From contig NC_049562.1 of NCBI RefSeq assembly GCF_013368755.1, positions 6,634,001-6,698,000 of the forward strand: a DNA stretch of 64,000 nucleotides, in the 5' to 3' direction. A program made the translations under genes and the position numbers. Below the pieces are notes generated by a model, which worked only from the letters and a program-made list of their open reading frames with translations, was not told the DNA's origin and did no database searches. This document shows positions 54,408 through 63,318 of this stretch, piece after piece; positions within the stretch are counted from its first letter, which is position 1; each line of letters starts with the position of its first letter. The DNA is from Talaromyces rugulosus (Eukaryota; Ascomycota; Eurotiomycetes; Eurotiales; Trichocomaceae).

Positions 54408-57400
54408 CTACCCCCCCTTCTAGGCCATGCTTGCCCTCAAGCATGCTGTCATCTCCCCCGTCTGGCACGAATCTGTCCTCCTCCGCTGCCTTCAACCATT
54501 CCTGGAGGTGTTTCGGTGGTCCTGGCTTCTCTGGGTAGCAGTCATGGTACTCCTTCAACATGACAGGAGCGTTCTTGAAATTTCCGGCTGGGTACCACTC
54601 CATATCGATGTCATGACCTAACCATTTTATCCGGTAATAAAGCTTTTTCCAGCGTACCCGGGCGTCCAATACTTTTTCAACCACCCACTCATCCTGTCCA
54701 TTCACCTCGATAGGCTCTGCCGGCTCTTCCAGCTGTCCTGGTAATGGTTCTGTGGTTGCCGCTCGCCTCAGTTTCTCCGGTGAGAATACAGGATGCACGT
54801 TGATCCCGTCCGGCAATTCCAGTTCGAAAGAGTTGCCAATTCGCTTCTTGATTCGGTATGGACCATTTGCCTGGATGTCCAGCTTCCTACTAGGCCGCCC
54901 CGTTTCCCAGTGCTTCGTGGTAACCATGACATGATCACCTACATCGAAGTTGAGTGGTCGGCGCTTCCTGTTGGCCGTCAACTGCTGTCGCTCCTGACTC
55001 TTCTGGAGGTTCGTCCTCGCCACTTCCCAGGCGCTATGCATTCGACCTAGCCATGACTTGGCATCCTCTTCGTTCAGGGTTAGTTTCCTTGGTGGTTCAG
55101 GTGACTTCCAATCGAATGAGGTGCGTGGCTGGTATCCCCTCTCGACCATGAATGGCGACAGTCCAATCGACTCTTGAGGTAGGGTTGCTGCTGCGTAATC
55201 CATCATCGGCAACCAGTCTGACCAGTCGTCCTGCGCGTGGTTCACAAATGCTCTCAGCTTCTGTGATAAGTACTGGTTGGCGATCTCTGTCTGTCCGTCG
55301 GTCTGAGGGTGGTGGGCAGTTGACAGCTTCAGCTTGATTCCAAGGCAGCGGCACACCTCCGACCAGAATTCTGACACGAATTGACCACCCCTGTCTGATA
55401 CAATAGAGTCAGGGGGTCCTGTCCAGCGGAACACATTCTCCAACCACAACCGGGCCATTCCCTTGGCCGTGGTCTCTTTCTGACAAGGTATTGACACTGG
55501 TGCTTTGCTAAGTCGGTCCACAATCACGAATACTGTGTTGTATCCTTTGCGGTCCTGCGGGTAAGTCATGAAATCCATTGAGATATGTTGCCAAGGTCGA
55601 TCTGGGATAGGCAACGGGTTCAGCAGTCCGGGAGGCAGGTCCCTCCAAGTATTCGTCCGCTTGCACACCATGCAGTTGTCCAGGTAACGGTTCACATCCT
55701 TACTCCATGACTCCCAATAATAGCGTTCTTTAACCAAGCTCCGAGTCTTTGTCCTTCCAGGATGGGCAGTAGATGGTTGGCGATGGATCTCATCCAACAA
55801 ACGTGTGCGCAGGTCTCCTTCCTCAGGAACGTATAAGCGGCCTTTGAATAGTACCGTCTCGTTGATAATTTGCCAGTCCTCTCCCGAGTGCTCTACTCGT
55901 TCCTTTGCTTCAGCTGTGGCAGCATATTGCTTATTAGCCATTATGGCGCGAGGCACCAGATCGGTCCCAGCCATGACCACGTGGACTTCTGCTCCCAGGT
56001 TATCGGCCTGTGGATACTTTCCGCAGTTCAGCTCCTCAATGATTCTGCTATCTAAGACTTCTTCTGGGAGTAGAATCCTCTTCCGATGGTCCAGATTGCC
56101 TGCCTCATTACCATGTCGTCGGGTCAAGGTGTCCGCGAGTACGTTGGCCTTGCCCGGTCGATACTTTAGAGTGAAGTGAAACTCATGCAAGAATTCGCAC
56201 CATCTCGCCTGTCGGGCGTTTAATGACTTTGTGGACATGAAGTATTCAAGAGCTCGGTGGTCGGATAGGATCTCAAACCGCTCCTCCCCTTGGAGCCCTA
56301 TCAACTCGGGTCTCCATTCTTTCAGGGCCTTGATGATCGCGAGCATCTCCTTATCATGAATGTCGTAGTTCCTCTCAGCTGGCATCATTGTTGCCGAGTA
56401 GAACGCTACCGGATGCCACTTGTTATCCTCGCAACACTGCGACAAGACCGCTGCGACCACCCCATCAGAGGCATCTGTTTCTACCCGTGTCGATCGCTCT
56501 GGTTGGTAGTGGCATAACACTGGAGCCTCGGTTAACAACTTCTTTAGCTTCTCAAATGCCAGTTCGCAGTCGCTGTCCCAGACAAAGGGGACATCTACCC
56601 GAGTTAGGCGGTTCAGGGGTTTGGCTATCCGACTATATTCCCGTATAAACTTCCGGTAGAAGTTGCAGAACCCTAGAAACGATTGCACTCCTCGCACAGT
56701 TCCTGGGGCCATCCATTTCAGGATAGTATCGATCTTAGTCGGGTCAACCTTGATTCCTTCTGGCGTGACGATGAATCCTAGATACCGTGTGGTTTTGACA
56801 TGGAATTCGCATTTATGGATTGCAGCCTGCAGCCCAGCTGCTCTCAGTCTTTCCAGCACGAATTTCACATGTGCCTGATGCTCAAGCTCATTCTCACTGT
56901 AAATCAGTAGGTCGTCGACGAACGCTACTAGAAACTTGTCAAGACAGTCCATAAAGATGTCATTCACCAGTCGCTGAAAAGTTGCTGGTCCATTTGTCAA
57001 CCCAAAAGGCATCACCTTGTACTTGTATGTTCCATATCGACATCGGAAGGTTGTCAAGTCCTCTGACTCCGAGCTCATTCTGATGCGATGGAAACCTTGC
57101 CGTATGTCCAATTTGGTGAATATCTTTGCCTTGCTCAGCCGCTCAAAGACTTCTTCAATTAGCGGCAGTGGATATCGGTCTTTCTTGGTCAGAGCGTTCA
57201 GCTTCCGGTAATCCACGCAGAATCGAAGTCCTCCATCTGGCTTGGATGCCATGAGAATTGGCGATGCGAAGGGTGCGTTGCTAGGCACAATAAAACCTTT
57301 ATTCAGATTGTCCAGGATATATTCTCGCGCAGCCTCAAGCTCTTTCAGGTTCATTCGGTATAAGGGGCTGTAACCTAGCTCTTGCTCGCTGGTTAGCTCA

Positions 57401-58488
57401 ATCCGATGATCGTAGCCTTTATGATCTGGAAGCTTGTCTGATTCCCGTTTAGAGAATACATCCGCGTATTCCTGATACCTCTCGGGTAGTTTCTGCCTAA
57501 TCTCAGCAAGCTCCTCAATTCCTAGGTGGTCTTCCTGTTTATCCTGTATGACCTTTTCGATTTCATGGAAGCTCGTCATGAAGGTGGTTGTATTCTTATC
57601 CTTCAAGCACCTCACGAATCCTGTGGCCCCAATAAGTGCTATCTGCACCTCAGGCTTCGGTTTCGCAGGCTTGGCTTGTTTCTGGCGGTGTACTGGATTT
57701 GCCTTTTCCTCGGAGAGGTCATTACGCGCGCTGCTCAACTGTTGGTTCATCTTTGCCAACGCCACGAGCTGTTCCTTTCGGTGGCTGGTCCAACGTGATC
57801 TGGGGATAGTATCCACAGGTGTAGTCTCACATAGTGCTTCACCAGTAGCCTCCTGTCTGATTTCTTCATTAAAGAGACCATCTCGTCGATCGGCATCCTT
57901 CTGATGCTCTGTGGAAACTTTCTTCGATCGGGAGAGGATTGCTTTGGGGATAAAGAGGTCTTGCTTGGACAACAGCTCATCCTTCAAGGAAACCTCTTCT
58001 GGCCAGAGTAACCGATGATGGCGACAGTCTATCAAGACACCGTGCTCTGCCATCCACATTCGTCCAAGGATGACATCATGTTTCCCTAGCTCTAATATCA
58101 GGAAAGGAAGATGCTGCTGTACTCGTCCTTGTATCTTCAAAGTCAGGCGTATTAGGTGTGTAATCGGTGCGGCTGTCTTGCCGTCATACCCTTTCACTGC
58201 ACAGGGTTGTTCCAAGGGGATTACGTGAGTTTGGAAATGGCGTGCGAGCTTCTCGGCAAGAAAAATATCAAGGAAAGCGTAACCATTTGCTCCAGTGTCC
58301 ATTAACGCTTTGGTGGCAATAGAAAGTCCATTCTTAGCTAATCGAATAGGTGAGACTAGACTATCCTGCTCTCTCCCCAATAACTGGGAAAGGTCCAAAG
58401 ATGATAAATCAACACTCGCAATGCCTAGAGAGGAGTCTTTCCCTAGGCATGGTCGTTTTCCGACTGACTCTCCGGTGGGCTGACTTCC
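54403..58488 (-). CDS. pol: Retrotransposon Pol polyprotein with C-terminal chromodomain
   Basis: Open frame from 58488 to the stop at 54403 (about 1360 codons; first near-cognate start TTG at 58398). Domain order: aspartic protease LMDTGANGYAF; reverse transcriptase with LDIRQGFHRIRM and the catalytic FVDDLLIYS; RNase H with ETDASDGVVAAVLSQ; integrase zinc finger (STAHPGRTKT.. ..DNCMVCKRT) and DDE core starting SMDFMTYPQD, then SDRGGQFVSEFW; GPY/F-type region; and a chromodomain, VVEKVLDARVRWKKLYYRIKW. The chromodomain targets integration to heterochromatin in relatives. Pol overlaps the end of gag by 46 bases in the -1 frame and has no ATG near its start, so it is probably made by frameshifting or an alternative mechanism. 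No in-frame stops. Confidence 0.93.
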   Translation of the reverse strand, partial: GSQPTGESVGKRPCLGKDSSLGIASVDLSSLDLSQLLGREQDSLVSPIRLAKNGLSIATKALMDTGANGYAFLDIFLAEKLARHFQTHVIPLEQPCAVKGYDGKTAAPITHLIRLTLKIQGRVQQHLPFLILELGKHDVILGRMWMAEHGVLIDCRHHRLLWPEEVSLKDELLSKQDLFIPKAILSRSKKVSTEHQKDADRRDGLFNEEIRQEATGEALCETTPVDTIPRSRWTSHRKEQLVALAKMNQQLSSARNDLSEEKANPVHRQKQAKPAKPKPEVQIALIGATGFVRCLKDKNTTTFMTSFHEIEKVIQDKQEDHLGIEELAEIRQKLPERYQEYADVFSKRESDKLPDHKGYDHRIELTSEQELGYSPLYRMNLKELEAAREYILDNLNKGFIVPSNAPFASPILMASKPDGGLRFCVDYRKLNALTKKDRYPLPLIEEVFERLSKAKIFTKLDIRQGFHRIRMSSESEDLTTFRCRYGTYKYKVMPFGLTNGPATFQRLVNDIFMDCLDKFLVAFVDDLLIYSENELEHQAHVKFVLERLRAAGLQAAIHKCEFHVKTTRYLGFIVTPEGIKVDPTKIDTILKWMAPGTVRGVQSFLGFCNFYRKFIREYSRIAKPLNRLTRVDVPFVWDSDCELAFEKLKKLLTEAPVLCHYQPERSTRVETDASDGVVAAVLSQCCEDNKWHPVAFYSATMMPAERNYDIHDKEMLAIIKALKEWRPELIGLQGEERFEILSDHRALEYFMSTKSLNARQARWCEFLHEFHFTLKYRPGKANVLADTLTRRHGNEAGNLDHRKRILLPEEVLDSRIIEELNCGKYPQADNLGAEVHVVMAGTDLVPRAIMANKQYAATAEAKERVEHSGEDWQIINETVLFKGRLYVPEEGDLRTRLLDEIHRQPSTAHPGRTKTRSLVKERYYWESWSKDVNRYLDNCMVCKRTNTWRDLPPGLLNPLPIPDRPWQHISMDFMTYPQDRKGYNTVFVIVDRLSKAPVSIPCQKETTAKGMARLWLENVFRWTGPPDSIVSDRGGQFVSEFWSEVCRCLGIKLKLSTAHHPQTDGQTEIANQYLSQKLRAFVNHAQDDWSDWLPMMDYAAATLPQESIGLSPFMVERGYQPRTSFDWKSPEPPRKLTLNEEDAKSWLGRMHSAWEVARTNLQKSQERQQLTANRKRRPLNFDVGDHVMVTTKHWETGRPSRKLDIQANGPYRIKKRIGNSFELELPDGINVHPVFSPEKLRRAATTEPLPGQLEEPAEPIEVNGQDEWVVEKVLDARVRWKKLYYRIKWLGHDIDMEWYPAGNFKNAPVMLKEYHDCYPEKPGPPKHLQEWLKAAEEDRFVPDGGDDSMLEGKHGLEGGVV
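54408..54421 (-). other. Polypurine tract of the chromovirus
   Basis: On the minus strand, AGAAGGGGGGGTAG directly abuts the 3' LTR, the position from which plus-strand DNA synthesis is primed. It is inside the pol reading frame, coding the terminal Gly-Gly-Val. Confidence 0.8.
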
Positions 58489-59675
58489 TCAAGATTCTTC
58501 AGCTCTGGTGCTTTCTTCTTCAGAGGGCAATCAAATGCTCTGTGCCCTGGCAACTTGCAGTTAAAGCACTTGTTCTCCTCCATCAGCTTCTTTCGTTCCA
58601 ACCACGGTAGGCCTTCTGATCCATTCTTCGCTTTCGGAGTTGCTGGATTTGGGTAGCTCTCGCCAGGTCTAGGGTATGTATCGGTCTTACGTGGGCGTGC
58701 ACGCTTCTCGCTGGTGTTGATCTGCTCGAGACGATTGGCAGTGGTGCTGCATTCCTTGACGAATTCCTGGTACGAGACGCGTGGGTCGTTACTCTCTTTG
58801 ATCATTGCGCGCTGCAACTCAAAGGACAACTTGTAGAACAGGTCCTCTTTCCACTCGCTAGTGGCCAAGCCTGCATCCTGAGCAAGCAGTACGAATTGCG
58901 AGAGAAAAGGCTGGAACTTGGTGTCTCTCATCATGAGGCGTCGCAGTTCCATCTTGGCGTTGATGACCCTATTGGCGTCCTGGTACAGGGTACGAAGGTG
59001 GTCAAAGATGTCGTCCACATCATGATATCGATCAGGCGAGTCCTTTCTCATGCGAGCAAGCAGGTGATTCGCTGCTTCTCCTTTGCACATGCTCTTCACA
59101 TAGGCCATGCGTGCCTGGGCAGTAGGATAGTGGTCAGCGTTGGCTTCGAGCTTCCCTTCGACATCGATAAGCCACGACTCAAACTTAGGGTCCTTCCCAT
59201 CCACCAGCACCTGCCCATCTGGCAACTTGGTACTCTTGGTGTGCTTCCCTTCTGGAGCTGGAGTACCCCACCCAGTCCTGTCGGCTCTATCCTGAGCGGT
59301 GTCGCGCTCCTCAATGAGCTCCCTCATAGCAGCTGTCTGGTCACGGATGGTCTGCTTGAGGTTGGCGACTTCGACCATCAGGCTCTGCTGTTCTTTCTCG
59401 TTCTGGATCCTCAGATCCTCTGCTTGCTGTGCACTCTTGTCCTGCTGTTCGTACATCCGGTCGAACAACCTCTGGGGATCAGTGCGGCAAAGCGACAAAA
59501 ATTCTTGTTCGTTCATCTGTGTAGGCGACAGATGTTCATCCAGCTCAAGGTCCTCCAGACCAAAGGTCAAACGACGTCCCGGTGCTTCGCTCGACTCGTT
59601 TGCCCCCATCGGGTCTGCCTGTGCCTCTTGCACTGGCCCTTGGCGATCCTCACCCATGCTTACTGGTCGTACCAT
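58443..59675 (-). CDS. gag: Retrotransposon Gag protein
   Basis: 410 residues from ATG 59675. Acidic N-terminus, a coiled-coil-like Gln/Glu-rich segment (about 70-130), a capsid-type helical domain (FESWLIDVEGKLEANADHY.. to ..EFVKECSTTANRLEQI) and a CCHC zinc knuckle, CFNCKLPGHRAFDC, near the C-terminus that binds genomic RNA. The frame is intact. Its last 46 bases overlap the pol frame. Confidence 0.92.
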   Translation of the reverse strand: MVRPVSMGEDRQGPVQEAQADPMGANESSEAPGRRLTFGLEDLELDEHLSPTQMNEQEFLSLCRTDPQRLFDRMYEQQDKSAQQAEDLRIQNEKEQQSLMVEVANLKQTIRDQTAAMRELIEERDTAQDRADRTGWGTPAPEGKHTKSTKLPDGQVLVDGKDPKFESWLIDVEGKLEANADHYPTAQARMAYVKSMCKGEAANHLLARMRKDSPDRYHDVDDIFDHLRTLYQDANRVINAKMELRRLMMRDTKFQPFLSQFVLLAQDAGLATSEWKEDLFYKLSFELQRAMIKESNDPRVSYQEFVKECSTTANRLEQINTSEKRARPRKTDTYPRPGESYPNPATPKAKNGSEGLPWLERKKLMEENKCFNCKLPGHRAFDCPLKKKAPELKNLEEVSPPESQSENDHA

Positions 59676-59795
59676 CTTGGTCTTCCAGGCTCAGCGGTGA
59701 TACAATAAAAGGATCAAGACGTAGCTTGAGCGATAGTCAGATTGCTGACACTGCTGTACAAGCTTTGCAGTCTTGAGTAAAAGATAAAGGAAGTG

Positions 59796-59807
59796 ATGTT
59801 TGGTTTT
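59796..59807 (-). other. Self-priming primer-binding site
   Basis: Directly inside the 5' LTR, no match to the TGG that a tRNA 3' end needs. Instead the minus-strand AAAACCAAACAT is the exact complement of ATGTTTGGTTTT inside the LTR (59856-59867). That is the Tf1 arrangement, where the transcript's 5' end folds back to prime reverse transcription. Confidence 0.8.
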
Positions 59808-59808
59808 A

Positions 59809-60061
59809 TGTGACGACGAGTCGATTCCTATCCTCTAAGAGTACTCTGCAACGAGAAAACCAAACATGAGAAGGGAAAGAGGAAGAGAAAGAACCTCCCC
59901 CGCTAGTTACATGAGAAATATTCCTTTGTGTGCGTCAGTCTATTCCCTTTATGGTTCCGCATGAGGTTATTCCCATCTCAGTACCGCTCTCGGTTCCCTT
60001 TCCCTGGTGGTGCCTCAGGCCGCCACTGCTGGTTCCCGAGGCCTGGGTCAGGACCGTCACA
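59809..60061 (-). repeat. 5' LTR of the chromovirus
   Basis: 253 bp, same sequence as 54155-54407. If self-priming holds, the transcript start is near 59867, giving an R-U5 of about 59 bases. Confidence 0.95.
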
Positions 60062-60131
60062 GAAGCTTTTTGTAGCCGGTTTGAACTTTCCCATTTTAAT
60101 ATGCTTTATCGAAGTTTCAATATCATTTAGT

Positions 60132-61249
60132 CTACAGCGCCTGATCTAGGAAAGTGTGCACGTCGGCAAACGTCTGTTGCGCCGAGTTATGCATCATCAG
60201 GACGTGTCCCGTATTTTCTACAGCCACATACCCAAACTTGGTCACTGCAGGGAAGACTGCACGTGTGTTGTTCAATATCGTCTCGCACTCTGACAGGGGC
60301 GTCTGGCAGAAGAGTATATCATCGACACCAGTTGCTAGGTACAATGCACCAGTAAACCCAGTCGGTGACCGCGTAAAACCTAATGACCCCGTCTCACCGA
60401 TGGTCCAGGTGTCTTGCCACAAATAGTCCCACAAGACAACCGCTCGGGAATAGTTGCCGGCGTAGAAAAGTTCCTTACGTTGAGACTCTTCCTTAGTGGT
60501 GATGTATCCGAGTGGCAGGCTTCCGTAGCGGAGGGGTTCTAAAAGAGAGGCCGACTCGAGGGTGGTATTCACAAAGGGTGAGAAGTCCACACTGGCGCTG
60601 AAGCCAGTGAGCACCAGTGCATTTATATCGGACGGGTATTTGTAGGCAAGGCCCATTGCAAGCCACCTGGCATACGAGTGAGAGACGAATGCGATAGTGT
60701 CAAAGGTGCGTCCAAGCGCATTAGATTTGTCGTTGCGGAGAGTGTTGATAAGCTGATGTTCCAACTCAATATCGAGGGTGCCCTGAACGATATTGACGGG
60801 GTCAGGATGCTGCTGATTGCTGCCATGGCCCAGCCTGTCTATGGCGAGGGTCAAGTAGCCCTGGCCGGCTGCGTATGATTGCCAGTTGTACTCTGAGCCC
60901 AACCGAGACCAGACCAAACTGACTTGTTATAGGTGAGACCGTGCACCAGGATTTCGAGAACGTCAGTCTTACTCGAAGAGATGCTGGGGCGGCAGTACGT
61001 GCCGTCAATCCTGTAGGTCCCACTTACGGCGCTGCTTCCTTTCACCGCGGCGCCTGTACCATTTCCGAGGCCGTCATAGAAAAAGTCAAGGACCGCGGTC
61101 TCATTGCTCTCACTCGGCGGTGAGAGGAAGATGGCATTGTCTGCGGTGGCCGTGACCTGGAACGACACAGAGGAGCAGACAGGAACGCTTAGCGAGGCGT
61201 GGACTAGTGGGACCAGCCAGGTAAGGGACATCAACTTGAATCTCAGCAT
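60132..61249 (-). pseudogene. Secreted alpha/beta hydrolase with a frameshift
   Basis: N-terminal part (61249 to about 60900) has a signal peptide, MLRFKLMSLTWLVPLVHA, and reads to VLEILVHGLTYNKSVWSGLG. The rest lies one base out of frame: GSEYNWQSYAAGQGYLTLAIDRLGHGSNQ, then LYLATGVDDILF and the catalytic-His segment ENTGHVLMMHN, stop at 60132. No intron explains the shift at about 60890-60905. The nucleophile elbow reads SHSYA, so both conserved glycines of GHSYG have changed. The gene is therefore probably dead on two counts. A chromovirus is inserted 66 bp after its stop codon. Confidence 0.75.
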
Positions 61250-62285
61250 GGTCGAGAGTGTTTTGCCAAGTATCAGGAATAGTTTCAAATAATTTAGATG
61301 ACAGCTCGACGATAACAATCAAATCGGAACAGATTTTCCCTACTTTTTGTACTTCCCGCAGCTTGTTGAATTAACGCGGTCGGCCCGGGTACTTATAGCT
61401 GTCCCCCAATAGTGTGTGAAACTACTATAGTACCCTGTCTCGGGCTGTGTTTGATGGCCGCTAGTTTAGAATGATTGCGCATACGAGCTCTAGCTAATAG
61501 GTAAACATTCATCATCTCGCACCATGCTAGGCCAACACGTGGCTTCGTAAAAGGATTTTTCCTTCCTTCGATAGGTTAGACACTGACATGGCTACGTGCT
61601 AATAGGTGCTAGGATATGTACTATTGGCACTAACTTCCTTTTGGTGACAAACTAGAATGTTCAGCAATCCATGCTAAATAACATTGTTTTCTCCGAGTAG
61701 TTAGTTCCTATCCAAGTCAGCGCAGAAAGCTGTACTTATCTCAAGTTAAATCCTGAAAGCCTCAATAAATCCCGAAAATCCTCACTGGATCCTCCTTACG
61801 TATAGTTTTTATTATTGTAATGCAACTTGTATTAATTTCAATTCAATAAACAGGATTTTGGATCAAGTGACGTCGTATAGGACCTATGGGAAGTTTGATT
61901 GTTTGATCGGGTGGTTAAACTGCCCAATTCCTAAGCAAAGCCATGAATGTATCTGAATCCTACCCCCCACCTCTGGTATAGTCAGCCTGCGACCTACAGT
62001 TTGAACCTTACCCGTATAGCTCGCCATTTCCAAGATTCCTGAACACCGGAGTAAAACACCGCCTGAACTTTAACTCAATTTCGAACTAATGAACATGTAG
62101 GCCAGATTTAACTTGGAAATGTATAGTCAGAACTAACTTAGCGCCGGGGTCTCGCTTTGGCTAGGAGCTGTGCGATCGTAGGACACAAAAAGGTTTATGA
62201 TGATTTCGTAGTGGCAATGTTGTTATCGAGTCCATACAACAGTAAAGAACACCTAAAACAAATCTCTATGGGACGGTATAATCAA
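61250..62285. other. Intergenic, about 1 kb, nothing seen
   Basis: Upstream region of the broken hydrolase. No gene or repeat recognised. Confidence 0.45.
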
Positions 62286-63080
62286 AGGGTGGTGATCTAG
62301 CGACACCCCGACAGAACTTATAGTTCTGATTGGGCAATATCCTTCCAAGTTTTACCATATTTAGTAACAGGATCTAGGGTTAGGGTTAAAGATAACACTT
62401 ATTAATTAAAGCCTTAGGGGCTGCCAGACTATATTTCAGTCAATTAAGATGCACAGCTCAGAAAAGGAGCGCACCTTGCTTGCCTGTTACTCACTCTCAT
62501 CACCTAGCCACAACGCTAACTGGCACCACAGTCACGCCGCTTGCTTCTCCTGGTCTGATTCTGGTTGGTCTTGTCGTCCCAATTATCACGAATTTCATTA
62601 TCCTTATTCTTGTGTCTCTGAGTACTGAATTTACTGGGGTATACAGAGCGACTGCCACATATGTGTACACATGTACATAGTCCAGAACTCAAAGACCATG
62701 ACAGTTTTATTCTTTATCATTCTGCCTCACAAAGATAGATGTAACCCTCCCTCTAGTTGAGGCCTAGGTGTGATGGGTGCCATTCACTAACTACCTGATG
62801 ATGCAGCTAGAACACCCTAATGTAACGAACACAAGGAAGTATCGCTCGGGTATTTAGCGTCTGGAGACGCCCCGAGTTTCCTACGCGTTATGGGCGGCTT
62901 GGGGCAAGGTTTGGGAGCTCCCAAGTCTTGAATTAATAAGTGTAAAGCGTTATCTTTAACCCTAACCCTAGGTCCTGTTACTAAATATGGTGAAACTTGT
63001 AGGAAATTCCCCAATCAGAACTATAAGTTCCGTGGGGGTGTCGTTCCAACGACACCCTGGTGTCGCTAGATCACTACCCT
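62286..63080. mobile_element. Non-autonomous element with long terminal inverted repeats
   Basis: Left arm (62286-about 62410) AGGGTGGTGATCTAGCGACACC..ACTTATAGTTCTGATTGG..CCATATTTAGTAACAGG..TAGGGTTAGGGTTAAAGATAAC is repeated as reverse complement at about 62940-63080. The arms have diverged slightly, including a small insertion near the right end. The 530-bp interior has no transposase. No exact target duplication is obvious. Both arms carry about two copies of the telomere unit TTAGGG. Confidence 0.8.
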
Positions 63081-63318
63081 AATTAAATCCAACTTTAGTC
63101 ATGAAAACTCGGACTGTCCTCTGAAGCCTCAATCAAGGATGGTCTGAGCTTGACTACAACGGGCCAGAACATATTTTACAGCAGCTTCAACTTCTTGTAT
63201 GATGCAAGTTTCCGTATGTCACGAGCGTGGCAGTCATCGATGAACTGACAGGCCCACAGCTCAAAAAAATGAAAACGAAGAAATCAAAACAAATAACTAT
63301 TACTCCACTTTTCACTAT

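Larger units (their letters stand above)
54155..60061 (-). mobile_element. Full-length Ty3/gypsy LTR retrotransposon, chromovirus (Tf1/sushi-like)
   Basis: 5907 bp bounded by two LTRs and by a direct 5-bp target duplication GAAGC (54150-54154 and 60062-60066). On the minus strand the order is 5' LTR, self-priming site, gag, pol (protease, reverse transcriptase, RNase H, integrase, chromodomain), polypurine tract, 3' LTR. Both long frames are uninterrupted and the LTRs are identical as far as I can compare by eye, so insertion is recent and the copy may be active. It has landed between relics and the 3' end of a secreted hydrolase (66 bp away). No RIP signature is visible inside. Confidence 0.95.

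Noticed and set aside
59582..60149. Plus-strand frames over gag and the LTR
   Set aside because: They are antisense shadows of the intact minus-strand retroelement and its LTR.
62340..63000. A true chromosome end at the TTAGGG units
   Set aside because: Only about two units occur in each arm, in opposite orientation, and an intact P450 follows; they belong to the inverted-repeat element.
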